Assembly: GCF_001905795.1 (NCBI RefSeq)
Contig: NZ_LIXJ01000014.1
Coordinates: 1-64,000 of the forward strand
Length of the DNA stretch: 64,000 bases
DNA from: Streptomyces sp. CB01580
Lineage (GTDB): Bacteria > Actinomycetota > Actinomycetes > Streptomycetales > Streptomycetaceae
Direction of reading: 5' to 3'
The translations under genes were made by a program, and so were the position numbers. Positions 34,005 through 42,791 of the stretch are shown one piece after another. Numbering within the stretch: the stretch's first letter is position 1; each line of letters starts with the position of its first letter. The notes beneath the pieces are model-generated. The model was not told where the DNA came from and did no database searches. It saw only the letters and a list, made by a program, of their open reading frames with translations.

Positions 34005-34979
34005 CTACGGGCAGGGCTGCGACTGCGCCCCTGTTCCCACCTCGCCCGTTCCGACCTCGCCCGTACCCGTTTCACCCGTTCCCGTCTCACCCATGCCCGC
34101 CTCGCCCGTTCCGGTCTCGTCCCGGTCGGCGAGGACGTGCGCGAAGTCCTCGGGTATGCCCGTCCGTCGGGTGCCGTCGCCGTCGAGATAGCGCCATGCG
34201 AACGGCAGGCCGTGCGCGGTCATGATGTCGGGGCCGTCCATCAGCTGGAAGTGCAGATGCGGCTCGGAGGAATTGCCGGAGTTCCCGCACTCGGCAATCT
34301 CCTGACCGGCCGTCACCCTGTCCCCCGCCGCCACCCGCAGGGAGTCGCGCCGCAGATGGGCGTAGACCGCGTACACGCCGCCGCCGAGGTCCATCACCAG
34401 GTGGTTCCCCAGGAGATGGCGGGGCCTGCCCAGGGTGCGGACGAACCCCTCCAGGTAGAGGTAGAGGAAGCCGGGCAGCGACGTCCGGGACAGGTGGTCG
34501 CGCTGTCCGCTCACGGTCGCGACGACCACTCCGTCGGCCACGGCCAGCACCGGCGCCCCGAAGGAGGGATAACGCCGGGGTCTCCGGCCGAACGGCACGA
34601 GCCAGTTGAACGCAGGTGGCGACGGCGCCTCCGCCCCGTCCCGCGAGGCGGGCGGATCGTGCTTCAGATCGACGGCATACGTCTGCGCATGACTGTGCAC
34701 GTGGCTGGGGACCTTCGTGGTGGGCCCGTTCAGCACCATCCAGCGACCGGCCACCGGCACCCCGACCGACACCGCGGGCCGCTCCCGACGCGGGCGCTGA
34801 CTGCGCCCCAGGGTCCAGCGCATCAGCCCACCGACGACGAGCAGTGCGACGCCGATGTACCAGAGGGGGCCAAGGCCCTGACGGTTCACCAGGACGCACA
34901 GCGCTCCCGCACCGAAGACCGGCCCGTGCCATGTCCAGAGCCTCGTCAGCACCCTCGACATCCTCGATGACTTCGACAA
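34005..34979 (-). CDS. M23 family (LytM-type) peptidase with N-terminal membrane helices
   Basis: 324 residues from TTG 34979; ATG 34961 is an alternative. Two helices (VFGAGALCVLVNRQGLGPLW and IGVALLVVGGLMRWTL) anchor it. The domain has SHVHSHAQTYAVDLKHDPP, FGAPVLAVADGVVVATVSG, VYAVYAHLRRDSLRVAAGD and the zinc motif SSEPHLHFQLMDGPD. M23 enzymes cut peptidoglycan cross-links, and this one probably acts outside the membrane. The last 35 residues are GETGTGEVG repeats from a 15-bp tandem array. The region 33840-34004 beyond the stop is a GGTACGGGCAGGGC-type repeat with no gene. Confidence 0.83.
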   Translation of the reverse strand: MSKSSRMSRVLTRLWTWHGPVFGAGALCVLVNRQGLGPLWYIGVALLVVGGLMRWTLGRSQRPRRERPAVSVGVPVAGRWMVLNGPTTKVPSHVHSHAQTYAVDLKHDPPASRDGAEAPSPPAFNWLVPFGRRPRRYPSFGAPVLAVADGVVVATVSGQRDHLSRTSLPGFLYLYLEGFVRTLGRPRHLLGNHLVMDLGGGVYAVYAHLRRDSLRVAAGDRVTAGQEIAECGNSGNSSEPHLHFQLMDGPDIMTAHGLPFAWRYLDGDGTRRTGIPEDFAHVLADRDETGTGEAGMGETGTGETGTGEVGTGEVGTGAQSQPCP

Positions 34980-35121
34980 CACGCGCCCCCGCTCGTGGTC
35001 CGTTCGCGGGGCGGTCCGTTCCCGTCGACCAGTCGGCACGGAACGACAGGCCGACATGGCCGGCCCCCGCACGGCGCCTCCCGCACCCCGTTTACTACTT
35101 TACCGTCCGTTGACTATCACT

Positions 35122-35853
35122 TTACACATCGTGAGGTTCCCTCGCGCAAGGGGGCACGGCGGGCCGACGAGGAGACGAGGCCGCCATCGAGGTCGGCGAG
35201 CCCGAGGAATCCCCGTCCCCCGGGATGTCGACGGCGTCGGAGGACGGAGGGCGGATCGCGCCGACGAGAAAGGGCAGCATCCCTCGTTCGAGCAAGGCCC
35301 CCTGCCACGCCTCACGCGCGCGGTCGACCTCGGCGTCCCCGTCGGGCTTCGTCGAGCGATTGCCCGCCGCCACCACGAGCAGGCCGACGAGACCGGCCAG
35401 CACCGTCACCACCGCGACCCCGGCCGCGACCGCCCCGGCGCCGAGCATCACCTCCGCGAGGTGCGAGTGACTGTCGACGGCCCGGAAACCGAAGCCGATC
35501 ACCCCGAACACGACGGCGGCCGTGGCGGACAGCCCCGGCACCAGCACGGCCACCGCGTGCAGCGCACTGCCCCTGGTGGCCGCACCGGCGCCGGACTCGC
35601 GCCGTGCGGCACCACGCGCTTTCGCCACATCGCCCGAGCCATCGAGGAGTTGACGGTAGGCGCGGTACTCGGCGGCGGCCGAAGACGCGATCGCGGTGCG
35701 CGCGCCGAGTGCCCGGGTGCGCAGCTGCTCGTTGTTGAGCGACCCCGGGTTGCCGCGCCGCCCCTCCTGGATCAGGGGCGAGCCCAGCGCACGGTCCAGG
35801 ATGCGTTCGAATGCGGGCAGGTCCTCTGCGCGCAGGAAATCCGAATGGTCCAC
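35122..35853 (-). CDS. Conserved membrane protein of unknown function
   Basis: 243 residues from GTG 35853 (GAGGA 6 nt upstream); longer starts lack a ribosome site. Soluble N-terminal half (DHSDFLRAEDLPAFERILDR, AAAEYRAYRQLLDGSGDVAK), then two or three helices (LHAVAVLVPGLSATAAVVFG, LGAGAVAAGVAVVTVLAGLV) and a soluble tail. I recognise no named domain. Its 5' flank is the M23/TPM region; the 3' flank (35073-35121) is AT-rich with two GTAAAGT direct repeats that could serve the downstream M23 gene. Confidence 0.7.
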   Translation of the reverse strand: MDHSDFLRAEDLPAFERILDRALGSPLIQEGRRGNPGSLNNEQLRTRALGARTAIASSAAAEYRAYRQLLDGSGDVAKARGAARRESGAGAATRGSALHAVAVLVPGLSATAAVVFGVIGFGFRAVDSHSHLAEVMLGAGAVAAGVAVVTVLAGLVGLLVVAAGNRSTKPDGDAEVDRAREAWQGALLERGMLPFLVGAIRPPSSDAVDIPGDGDSSGSPTSMAASSPRRPAVPPCAREPHDV

Positions 35854-35891
35854 GAGTCTTCCTCGGTAGGTGAAGTCCACACAGGCCACGG

Positions 35892-35929
35892 GTCACAGGT
35901 CACGCCACGAGTCACAGGTCACGCCACGA
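35892..35929. repeat. 19-bp tandem repeat in a 400-nt intergenic region
   Basis: GTCACAGGTCACGCCACGA occurs twice in tandem (35892-35910, 35911-35929), and degenerate CACAGGTC copies go on to 35990. The gap 35854-36256 lies between divergent genes and also holds the TTGCGCAA-type sites listed separately. Confidence 0.85.
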
Positions 35930-36086
35930 GGCACGGTCGAGGCCACAGGTCAAGGCCACAGGTCGAAGTCACAGACCACGCCCACGAGTCACGGATCAAC
36001 GGTGAAGCGGCTCCGACGGATCCACGCAGCTTCGGCCTCGACCCGGGCGTCCTCGCACCCCTCGACCCTCCCCAATGATTCCCGGA

Positions 36087-36186
36087 TTGCGCAATTTCTA
36101 AAGCGTCTCCCCGCCCCCCACCGGAGCCATCCGGCCACTCGGCGACCCCGACCTCATCTTACTTGCTAGATTACGCAACTGAGCAA
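36087..36186. promoter_or_regulatory. TTGCGCAA-type operator sites upstream of the TPM-like gene
   Basis: GGATTGCGCAATTT is at 36084-36097 and a longer palindrome at 36163-36186 reads TTGCT-N3-TTACGCAA-N3-AGCAA. The same core recurs at 37826 and 42716. The second site is 71 bp before the ATG at 36257 and could overlap its promoter. Confidence 0.55.
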
Positions 36187-36256
36187 TCGTTGGCGAGGGA
36201 GCCGCCGCAGCAGGGAGCCGCCGCAGCCGCACCCCGTCGCACGAGGAGGAACTCGC

Positions 36257-37795
36257 ATGCCTGTCGCCCGCCGGACGCCACCACGGCCCGGTTCCGCCCC
36301 GACCACCGAGACCGCGCGCGCCGTCCCGGCCGTACCCACCGTCCTGGCGGCCAGAGCCCTGCCACTACCCCTGCGCCCGACCCCGAATCCGCCCCTGGCG
36401 CGGACTTCGCCCCTGCCTCTCCCCCTGGCTCTGGCTCTGGCTCTGGCCCTGGCGGTCTATGCCCTGCTCGCCGTCACCCCCGCGACCGCGCACGCCGCGG
36501 ACACCGGGCTCGGCGCCGTGGCCGAGGCCCTTCGGAAGAGCCCGGTGTACGTCGATCCCCGCGCCCGGGACAAGCTCTCCGAGGCCGACGCCGAGGAACT
36601 CGCGAAGAAGATCGAGGACGCGGACAGGCCGGTGTTCGTCGCCGTGCTGCCCGAAGCGGCCGAGTTCCCGCCCCGGACTCTGATGCGGGACCTGCGCACC
36701 CTGGTCGGCGTCGCCGGTGTGTACGCGGTACGCCTGGGCGACGGCTTCGACGCGAAGGCGGACTCCTCCGTGATGTCACGCGACGCGGTCGGCAATCTGA
36801 CCGGCGCCGTCAAGCGCTCCCACTCCGGGGACCCCGCCGGGATGCTGACCGCGTTCGTGGACCGGGCGACCGCCCAGGCCGCGGGCCGGGCGCCGGACAC
36901 CTGGAGCCGGTCCGGGGCCGACGAGGGCGGCGGCGGGGCGGGGCCGCTGCTGGCCGTCGGCGCGGTCGCACTGGCCGGTGGCGGGGGCTACGCCTGGTAC
37001 CGCCGGTCCCGGAAGAAGCGCGAGCGCGCCGAACTGGACGCCCTGCGCGTGGTCGTCGACGAGGACATCACCGCGTTCGGCGAGGAACTGGACCGGCTCG
37101 ACTTCCGCCCCTCCGAGCCGGGAGCCGACGACGCGATGCGGCAGGACTACACCCGCGCCCTGGACGCGTACGACCGGGCCAAAGAACTGATGGCGGCCGC
37201 CTCCGCGCCACGGGACGTCCGGGCCGTGACCGAGACACTGACGGAAGGGCGGTTCGCACTCGCCACCCTGACCGCCCGCCGCAACGGCACACCGCTGCCC
37301 GAGCGCCGCGTCCCCTGCTTCTTCGACCCCCGCCACGGCCCCTCGACCGAAGACGTGCCGTGGACCCCGCCGGGCGGCACGCCCCGCGACGTTCCCGCGT
37401 GCCGCGTCGACGCCGAACTCCTGGCATCCGGGCAGGAACCGATGACCCGTCACGTAAGGACCGCCGAGGGGCCGCAGCCCTACTGGAACGCCGGTCCCGC
37501 GTACTCCCCCTGGGCCGGTGGCTACTTCGGCGCGGCCGCGGGCGCCGTGGGCGGGCTGCTCGTGGGCACGATGCTGGGTTCGGCACTCGGCGCGCCCGCC
37601 GCGTTCGCCGACACCCCGCCGTCCGGCGACGCGCCCGGGGGCGGCGAGTTCACCGGCGCCGACTTCGACTCCGCTGATTTCGGAGGCGGTTCCGGCACGG
37701 GAAGCGGCCTCGACGCAGGAAGCGGCTTCGGGAGCGGGGGCGACTTCGGAAGCAACTTCGGAGGCGGAGGCGACTTCGGGGGTGGCGACTGGTGA
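36257..37795 (+). CDS. TPM-domain-like membrane protein with glycine-rich tail
   Basis: 512 residues from ATG 36257, with GAGGAGGA upstream. Pro/Leu-rich signal region (LPLPLALALALALAVYALLA), Ala-x-Ala site near residues 78-80 (AHAAD), then an extracytoplasmic domain (VAEALRKSPVYVDPRARDKL, DADRPVFVAVLPEAAEFPP). A second helix (LLAVGAVALAGGGGYAWYRR) leads into a cytoplasmic coiled segment. A further Gly/Ala hydrophobic stretch and a tail of GSGFGSGGDFGSNFGGGGDF type follow. The layout resembles TPM_phosphatase/YgcG-type membrane proteins of actinomycetes. Function unknown. Confidence 0.72.
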   Translation: MPVARRTPPRPGSAPTTETARAVPAVPTVLAARALPLPLRPTPNPPLARTSPLPLPLALALALALAVYALLAVTPATAHAADTGLGAVAEALRKSPVYVDPRARDKLSEADAEELAKKIEDADRPVFVAVLPEAAEFPPRTLMRDLRTLVGVAGVYAVRLGDGFDAKADSSVMSRDAVGNLTGAVKRSHSGDPAGMLTAFVDRATAQAAGRAPDTWSRSGADEGGGGAGPLLAVGAVALAGGGGYAWYRRSRKKRERAELDALRVVVDEDITAFGEELDRLDFRPSEPGADDAMRQDYTRALDAYDRAKELMAAASAPRDVRAVTETLTEGRFALATLTARRNGTPLPERRVPCFFDPRHGPSTEDVPWTPPGGTPRDVPACRVDAELLASGQEPMTRHVRTAEGPQPYWNAGPAYSPWAGGYFGAAAGAVGGLLVGTMLGSALGAPAAFADTPPSGDAPGGGEFTGADFDSADFGGGSGTGSGLDAGSGFGSGGDFGSNFGGGGDFGGGDW

Positions 37796-37825
37796 CCCCT
37801 CGTCCACTCCCAAAAACTTAAAGGA

Positions 37826-37833
37826 TTGCGCAA
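37826..37833. promoter_or_regulatory. TTGCGCAA site next to the start of the 78-residue protein gene
   Basis: GGATTGCGCAAT (37823-37834) repeats the 36084 site exactly over 12 bp. It lies 10 bp before the ATG at 37844, so a bound regulator would block initiation. Confidence 0.5.
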
Positions 37834-37843
37834 TATTTAAACC

Positions 37844-38080
37844 ATGACAGCGGATACGAACGACATGACCGGCTGGGAGTACGCGGTTCTCGACGGCGGC
37901 CCCGCCGACGGACTACGCATGCGGGTCACCGACCGCCCCGGGGTGCTCCAGGTGACGTACCCGTGCCAACTGGACGCACCACCGGGCGACATACAGGTGG
38001 AGGCGCTCTACGTCTACCGCCGCGACCTCCGGGTGCGGAGCGAGCCTCTGAGGTACGGCTTCGACCGCGCCAGCCCCTGA
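37844..38080 (+). CDS. Small conserved hypothetical protein, possibly leaderless
   Basis: 78 residues. GWEYAVLDGGPADGLRMRVT and VLQVTYPCQLDAPPGDIQVE suggest a compact beta-rich soluble protein, and it ends YRRDLRVRSEPLRYGFDRAS. It looks like a short genus-conserved protein without named domain. No Shine-Dalgarno precedes ATG 37844, and an AATATT block sits at -12 to -7, so leaderless translation is possible. ATG 37865 is an alternative start. Confidence 0.7.
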   Translation: MTADTNDMTGWEYAVLDGGPADGLRMRVTDRPGVLQVTYPCQLDAPPGDIQVEALYVYRRDLRVRSEPLRYGFDRASP

Positions 38081-38115
38081 CGCCCCGTCGACGCCCGAGA
38101 GCGGGCGGGCCCCGC

Positions 38116-38160
38116 CGTCTCCGGCCGGCCGTAGACCCTACGGCCGGCCGGAGACGGCCT
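38116..38160. terminator. Bidirectional terminator, 21-bp perfect stem
   Basis: Arms 38116-38136 and 38140-38160 are perfectly complementary with a 3-nt loop. The right arm overlaps the last codons of the minus-strand SLT gene, and the hairpin lies 36 nt after the plus-strand small gene. It is the strongest hairpin in the window. Confidence 0.85.
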
Positions 38161-38875
38161 TCCCGGCCTTGTCCCAGTTGGCGTGCAGCCGGTCCAGATA
38201 GGACTGCGCCTGGCTGCCCGGACGCGCGCCGCGGGCGAACGCCAGCATGTTGCCCGACCCTGTGTTGTATCCGAGGGCCAGCAGCTCGTCCGTCGTGTAC
38301 GGCGCCGAGCGGTGCCCGGGCAACATCGCCGCCAGGTCGTGCAGGTGCCAGGCGGCGGCCTCGATCGCCAGGTCGCGGTCGTCGGGCAGTTCCTCCCACC
38401 GGCGACCCGCGAGACCGTGCCGCTGTCGCGTTTCGTCGAAGGCGGCACGGTGCATGTTCGCGATGCCGAAGGCGGCATCCGGCTTGTAGCGCTGCCAGGC
38501 CCGTTCCAGCTCCGGATCGTGCGGCTTGTACGACTCGTTGTAGAGGATCGCCATCAGCAGCCGGGGCTCGATTCCGGCCCGGGCCGCGTGCTTCCGTACC
38601 TGCGCGGCGCAGGACGCCGGGTCATAGGCCCCGTTCGACGGCACGGCCGGTCCGGTGGCCGGGGGCACCGACGGCGCGGGCGTGGTCCCGGCCCGCTCGG
38701 TGGGCTTCGCCGCGGCCGGCCCGGTGGGCCCGGTCTCGGACGGTGAGGCTCCGGACGGCGAGGCCCGCGGCCCGTCGGCCGACTCGGGCGCGTGACCGCC
38801 CCGTACCAGCAGCCACGCCACCAGTACGAGCACCGGCACCACGACCCACCGCCGACGCGCCCCGGAGTCCGTCAT
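38138..38875 (-). CDS. Membrane-anchored SLT (lytic transglycosylase-like) protein
   Basis: 245 residues from ATG 38875. One N-terminal helix (RRWVVVPVLVLVAWLLVRGG), a Pro/Thr/Ala-rich linker (about residues 30-95), then an SLT-like domain. It shows SCAAQVRKHAARAGIEPRLL, the probable catalytic Glu in LMAILYNESYKPHDPELERA, then DAAFGIANMHRAAF and LALGYNTGSGNMLAFARGA. Lytic transglycosylases cleave peptidoglycan glycan strands. The Asn-Glu-Ser motif and GYNTG fit the family. The longer open frame to 39130 is not protein-like. Confidence 0.85.
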   Translation of the reverse strand: MTDSGARRRWVVVPVLVLVAWLLVRGGHAPESADGPRASPSGASPSETGPTGPAAAKPTERAGTTPAPSVPPATGPAVPSNGAYDPASCAAQVRKHAARAGIEPRLLMAILYNESYKPHDPELERAWQRYKPDAAFGIANMHRAAFDETRQRHGLAGRRWEELPDDRDLAIEAAAWHLHDLAAMLPGHRSAPYTTDELLALGYNTGSGNMLAFARGARPGSQAQSYLDRLHANWDKAGKAVSGRP

Positions 38876-39113
38876 CGTCCGTCGCCTCCTCCGGTGCACC
38901 CGTCGAGTACCCACGAGTCTACGAAGTCCGTCCGCACTCTCAGGGTCCGGCGGCACGGGCCGAACGGCGTACCGCAACTCCCCGATGCCCGGCGACTCCC
39001 CGGAACCCGTCAACTCCCCGAAGCCCGGCACCGCGCCTGACGCCCGGGGATCACCTCTGGGCACGAGCCCGACATCCACGCCCGGGAATCGTGCTCGCGC
39101 CCGGGCACCGCTG

Positions 39114-42100
39114 CTACGCCCGGGCGCCACGGTTCTCGTGGCGGCGGCGGGCGACCGCGAGGGCGACGGCGTACAGCCCGAGGACGACCACGAGCAGCAG
39201 GTAGTAGACGCTCGGCAGCGCCGTCATGCCCAGGGGCGGACCGAGCGGGGAGAGCGGCAGCAGCAGACCGGTGACGGCGAGCGCGGCGGCAGCACGGCCG
39301 ACCGGACTGATGCCCCGTACGCCGAAGACGCCACGGGCCCCGGAGGTACCAGGGGCCTCGGCGGTGCGGCGACCGGTCCGCAGGAGCACCATCACCAGAG
39401 CCTGGGTGAGCAGGTTCTCCGTGAACCAGCCGGAATGGAACAGCGCCTCGTCGTCCGTGCCGCCCGGGCCCCGCAGGGCAAGCGCGAGCACCGCGAAGGT
39501 GGCCAGGTCGGCGACGGCGTTGAGCGCGCCGAAGGCAGTGATGAAACGGAGGAAGTCACGCGGCCGCAGCATGGTCGGGCGCCTGAGCGCGGCCGGGGCG
39601 ACCCGGTCGTAGGAGAAGGTGAGCTGGGCCGCGTCGAAGCACAGGTTCTGGACGAGGGCCTGGGCCGGGAGCATCGGCAGGAACGGCAGCAGGAGACCGG
39701 CGGCGAGCATGGCGATGACGTTGCCGAGGTTCGAGGAAAGCGTGATGCGCAGGTATGTCGCGATGGTGACGCTGCTGTGCCGACCCGCCATGATCGCGTG
39801 ATCGATCGCGGTCAGGTCCTTGCCGTGACCGGCGAGCACCACGCCGGCGCTCTCCCGGGCCACGTCGACGGCGTCGCGCGGGCAGATCCCGACATCGGCG
39901 GCGTGCAGCGCGGGCAGGTCGTTGACGCCGTCGCCGAGGAAGCCGGTGGTGTGGCCGGCGGCCCGCAGCGTGGTGACGATCCGGGCCTTGTGCTCGGGGG
40001 TGCAGCGGGCGAACACGGTGGTCCGGTCGGCGAGTTCGGCCAGTTCCCGGTCCGTGAGCCGGTCGATGCCGTCCGCCGTGCACACCTCGCCCGGGTCGAG
40101 GCCCAGATCGCGGCAGGCCCGCGCCACGGTTCCGGGGTGGTCGCCGGTGAGCACCTTGACCGTGACGCCGCGGTCGGCGAGGACGCGCAGGGCACCGGCG
40201 GCGGAAGGGACGAGTTCCTCGCGCAGCGCGACGAAGCCGGTGAACGTCAGTCCGCGTTCGTCGGCGGGCGTGTACGCGCGCTGCCGCGCGGGACGTTCGG
40301 CGGTGGCGACCGCGAGGAGTCGCAGCCCGTCGTCCGCCCGGTCGGCGGCGAGTGCGAGCAGCCGCTGTCGCTCGGCGTCGTCGAGGGCACACCGTTCCAG
40401 CACGTTCTCGACGGCGCCCTTGACGACGAGGGTGTGGACGCCGAGGCGGCCGGGGGTGCGTACGACGGCCGTGGAGAGGCGGCGAGCGGGGTCGAAGGGC
40501 ACGGCCGCGATCCCGTCGTAGTCGAAGGGCACGGCCGCACCCCTGCCGTGACCGGGCACACCATGGCCGGACGCGTCGTCCGCGTCGGCCGGGTCTGCCG
40601 TATCCGCCCCATCGGCCGTATCCGCCCCATCGACTGTGTCCGCCCCATCGACTGTGTCGCGGGCGTCGGTGGCATCGTGGGCGACGAGAATCGCCTCGCC
40701 CAGGGCGTCGTCGGCGTCGAGAATCGCCTCGTCCAGAGCGTCGGGGACGGGCAGGTCGGCGAGCTGAAGGGTCCACCACGCGTTGACGGCGGCCCAGTGC
40801 AGCACCTCGGGATCGTCCCGGCCGTCGGCGTCCAGCGCGCGGACCACGACGGGCCGGTCCTGCGTCAGCGTGCCCGTCTTGTCCAGGCACAGGACGTCGA
40901 CCGCGCCCAGGTCGTGCAGCGCAGGCAGCCTTCGGACGATCACGCCGTGGACGCGGGCGAGGAGCGACGCACCACGCGCCAGGCACGTGGTGACGATGAC
41001 GGGCAGCATCTCCGGGGTCAGCCCCACCGCCACCGCCACCGCGAACGGCAGCGTCTCCAGGCCCCGGCCGCGCAGGGCCGCGTTCGCCATCAGCACCAGC
41101 GGCGGCGTCAGCAGCATGAACCGGATCAGGATCCAGGAGATCCCGTGCACCGACCGGTCGAAGGCGCTCGGGCCGCGCGGGTGCACGGAGTCGTGCGCGG
41201 CGGCGAACCGGGTGCGCGCCCCGGTCGCGACGACCACCGCGGTGCCGCTGCCCGCCATGACGCTGCTTCCCTGGAAACACAGCTGCGGCGCGTCGAAGGG
41301 GCCGCTCTCCGGCGCCTCGCCGCGCGTCGCCCCGTGCCCCTTCCACCCGGCCCCGCCCCCTGCCGGCCCGTTCCCGTTCCCCGTCGGCCCGTTCCCGTTG
41401 CCCGTCGGCCCGTTCCGTGTCAGTCCGTCGTGGGTCGGCCCGTTCCCGTTCCCCGTCGGCGCACCGCCCGTCCACCGGTCCCCCGGCCGGTTCGGGGCGT
41501 CGACGGGGTGCTTGACGACCGGGGCCGACTCCCCGGTGAGCGCCGCCTGGTTCACGCTCAGGTTGTTCGCGCGCAGCAGCCGTACGTCGGCGGGGACCAG
41601 ATCCCCGGGCCCCAGGCGCACCACGTCCCCCGGCACCAGTTCGTCGACCGGGATCTCGCGGGCCACCGGCGCCGCCTCGCCGTCCGCGCGGCGCAGGACC
41701 GTCGCGGTGGTCGCCACCAGGTCCCGCAGCCCGGCCATCGAACGGTCGGCGCGGTGCTCCCCCGCCGACCGCAGCACGCAGCTGACCACCACGAGCACGG
41801 TGATCACACAGGCGGTACCCCAGGCCGCGACGGCCGCGGACACCAGGCCGAGGCAGAGCAGCACCGCCGTGAACGGATCACGCAGACTGCGCAGGAAGCG
41901 CCCGGGCCACGACACGGTCCGCCGGGCGGGCAGCGTGTTCTCGCCGAACCTGACCAGGCGCTCGGCGGCGTCCCCGTCCGTCAGCCCGCGGGGCCCGGTG
42001 TCCAGCGTGCGCAGCACCTGGAGCGAGGTCAGTTCACGCAGGCCCCCGCCGATGACGGCGGCTCCGCCCGGCGCCGGGGAGGCCGACGGCAAAGGAGCCG

Positions 42101-42152
42101 GTGGTCCGGGTGCGGTACGACCTGACTCCTCGGCCTCGGAGGTCTCAGGCAC
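39114..42152 (-). CDS. Magnesium-translocating P-type ATPase (MgtA/MgtB type) with repeat inserts
   Basis: 1012 residues from GTG 42152. Motifs: N-terminal cation ATPase domain (TGPRGLTDGDAAERLVRFGE), the actuator loop NQAALTGESAPVVKHPV, the phosphorylation site Asp424 in VLCLDKTGTLTQDRP, GDHPGTVARACRDLGL and the hinge TGFLGDGVNDLPALHAAD. The IIIB/MgtA subtype is supported by AAQLTFSYDRV and the C-terminal helices. Two low-complexity inserts interrupt the cytoplasmic domains: GNGNGPT heptads after the actuator loop (21-bp repeats, 41365-41457) and VDGADTVDGADTADGAD in the N domain. The GTG overlaps the arsR stop by 8 nt, so they are translationally coupled and ArsR probably controls it. Confidence 0.88.
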   Translation of the reverse strand: MPETSEAEESGRTAPGPPAPLPSASPAPGGAAVIGGGLRELTSLQVLRTLDTGPRGLTDGDAAERLVRFGENTLPARRTVSWPGRFLRSLRDPFTAVLLCLGLVSAAVAAWGTACVITVLVVVSCVLRSAGEHRADRSMAGLRDLVATTATVLRRADGEAAPVAREIPVDELVPGDVVRLGPGDLVPADVRLLRANNLSVNQAALTGESAPVVKHPVDAPNRPGDRWTGGAPTGNGNGPTHDGLTRNGPTGNGNGPTGNGNGPAGGGAGWKGHGATRGEAPESGPFDAPQLCFQGSSVMAGSGTAVVVATGARTRFAAAHDSVHPRGPSAFDRSVHGISWILIRFMLLTPPLVLMANAALRGRGLETLPFAVAVAVGLTPEMLPVIVTTCLARGASLLARVHGVIVRRLPALHDLGAVDVLCLDKTGTLTQDRPVVVRALDADGRDDPEVLHWAAVNAWWTLQLADLPVPDALDEAILDADDALGEAILVAHDATDARDTVDGADTVDGADTADGADTADPADADDASGHGVPGHGRGAAVPFDYDGIAAVPFDPARRLSTAVVRTPGRLGVHTLVVKGAVENVLERCALDDAERQRLLALAADRADDGLRLLAVATAERPARQRAYTPADERGLTFTGFVALREELVPSAAGALRVLADRGVTVKVLTGDHPGTVARACRDLGLDPGEVCTADGIDRLTDRELAELADRTTVFARCTPEHKARIVTTLRAAGHTTGFLGDGVNDLPALHAADVGICPRDAVDVARESAGVVLAGHGKDLTAIDHAIMAGRHSSVTIATYLRITLSSNLGNVIAMLAAGLLLPFLPMLPAQALVQNLCFDAAQLTFSYDRVAPAALRRPTMLRPRDFLRFITAFGALNAVADLATFAVLALALRGPGGTDDEALFHSGWFTENLLTQALVMVLLRTGRRTAEAPGTSGARGVFGVRGISPVGRAAAALAVTGLLLPLSPLGPPLGMTALPSVYYLLLVVVLGLYAVALAVARRRHENRGARA

Positions 42153-42507
42153 CGGTCCTGCGGAGCGCGCGCACCGGCGCGGACGCCCCGTCGGCCCGTG
42201 CGGCCAACTGGCCGACCATCAGCCGTACGACGGTCACGACATCGGGGTCGTCCACGAAATACACCATGCGCCTGCCCTCACGACGGGAGCGCACGAGACC
42301 CGCGAGCTTCAGCTTCGTCAGGTGCTGGCTGACGGCGGGCAGCGCACCGCCCACCCGCTCCGCGAGTCCGGTGACATCGCTCTCGCCCTGGGCCAGCGCC
42401 CACACGATGTGCAGCCGCGCGGAGGACGCCAGCAGTCCGAAGGCCGCGGCGGCCTCCGCGAGCACCTCCGCAGGCGGGTCCTCGAAGCCGTCGGTGCCTG
42501 TCGCCAC
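42145..42507 (-). CDS. ArsR family transcriptional regulator
   Basis: 120 residues from GTG 42507 with GGGAGGG 6 nt upstream. Winged helix: AAAFGLLASSARLHIVWALA, VTGLAERVGGALPAVSQHLT, LKLAGLVRSRREGRRMVYFV. No Cys-rich alpha3 metal site (ELCVCD) is present; a His/Asp site in the last helix (DDPDVVTVVRLMVGQL) is possible. It forms a coupled pair with the downstream P-type ATPase gene, whose GTG overlaps its stop. It may bind the TTGCGCAA-type sites in this region. Confidence 0.9.
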   Translation of the reverse strand: MATGTDGFEDPPAEVLAEAAAAFGLLASSARLHIVWALAQGESDVTGLAERVGGALPAVSQHLTKLKLAGLVRSRREGRRMVYFVDDPDVVTVVRLMVGQLAARADGASAPVRALRRTGA

Positions 42508-42715
42508 CGTCGTCCCTCCCTTTCCGCGGGGTCGCTTGCGAACCTGCCCAGTCTAGGCCGTACCCCGGGCGCCCGCCCGGTCCCGCCCGCTCGGCGCCCC
42601 GCCCCGCCACCCCAAGCCGAGCGGATCCGCAGGGTGGCGCCCGGTCGCGGCACCGAACCGAAGGGGCCGCGCAACCAGCACCGTCCCGGCGGCGTCTTCA
42701 CCACCGTCTGTACAG

Positions 42716-42731
42716 TTGCGCAACCAAGCAA
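42716..42731. promoter_or_regulatory. TTGCGCAA-N3-AGCAA site upstream of the YeaQ-type gene
   Basis: TTGCGCAACCAAGCAA keeps the core and right flank of the 36163-36186 palindrome with the same spacing. It is 60 bp before the GTG at 42792. Confidence 0.5.
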
Positions 42732-42791
42732 CGCACTGTCGCCGTCCTGGACTTGCTCCGCCCGGTACGGCCCGACGAGGGGAACGAGAAC

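Noticed and set aside
38985..42125. 1046-codon plus-strand open frame
   Set aside because: Antisense to the MgtA-type ATPase gene, whose motifs are complete on the minus strand.
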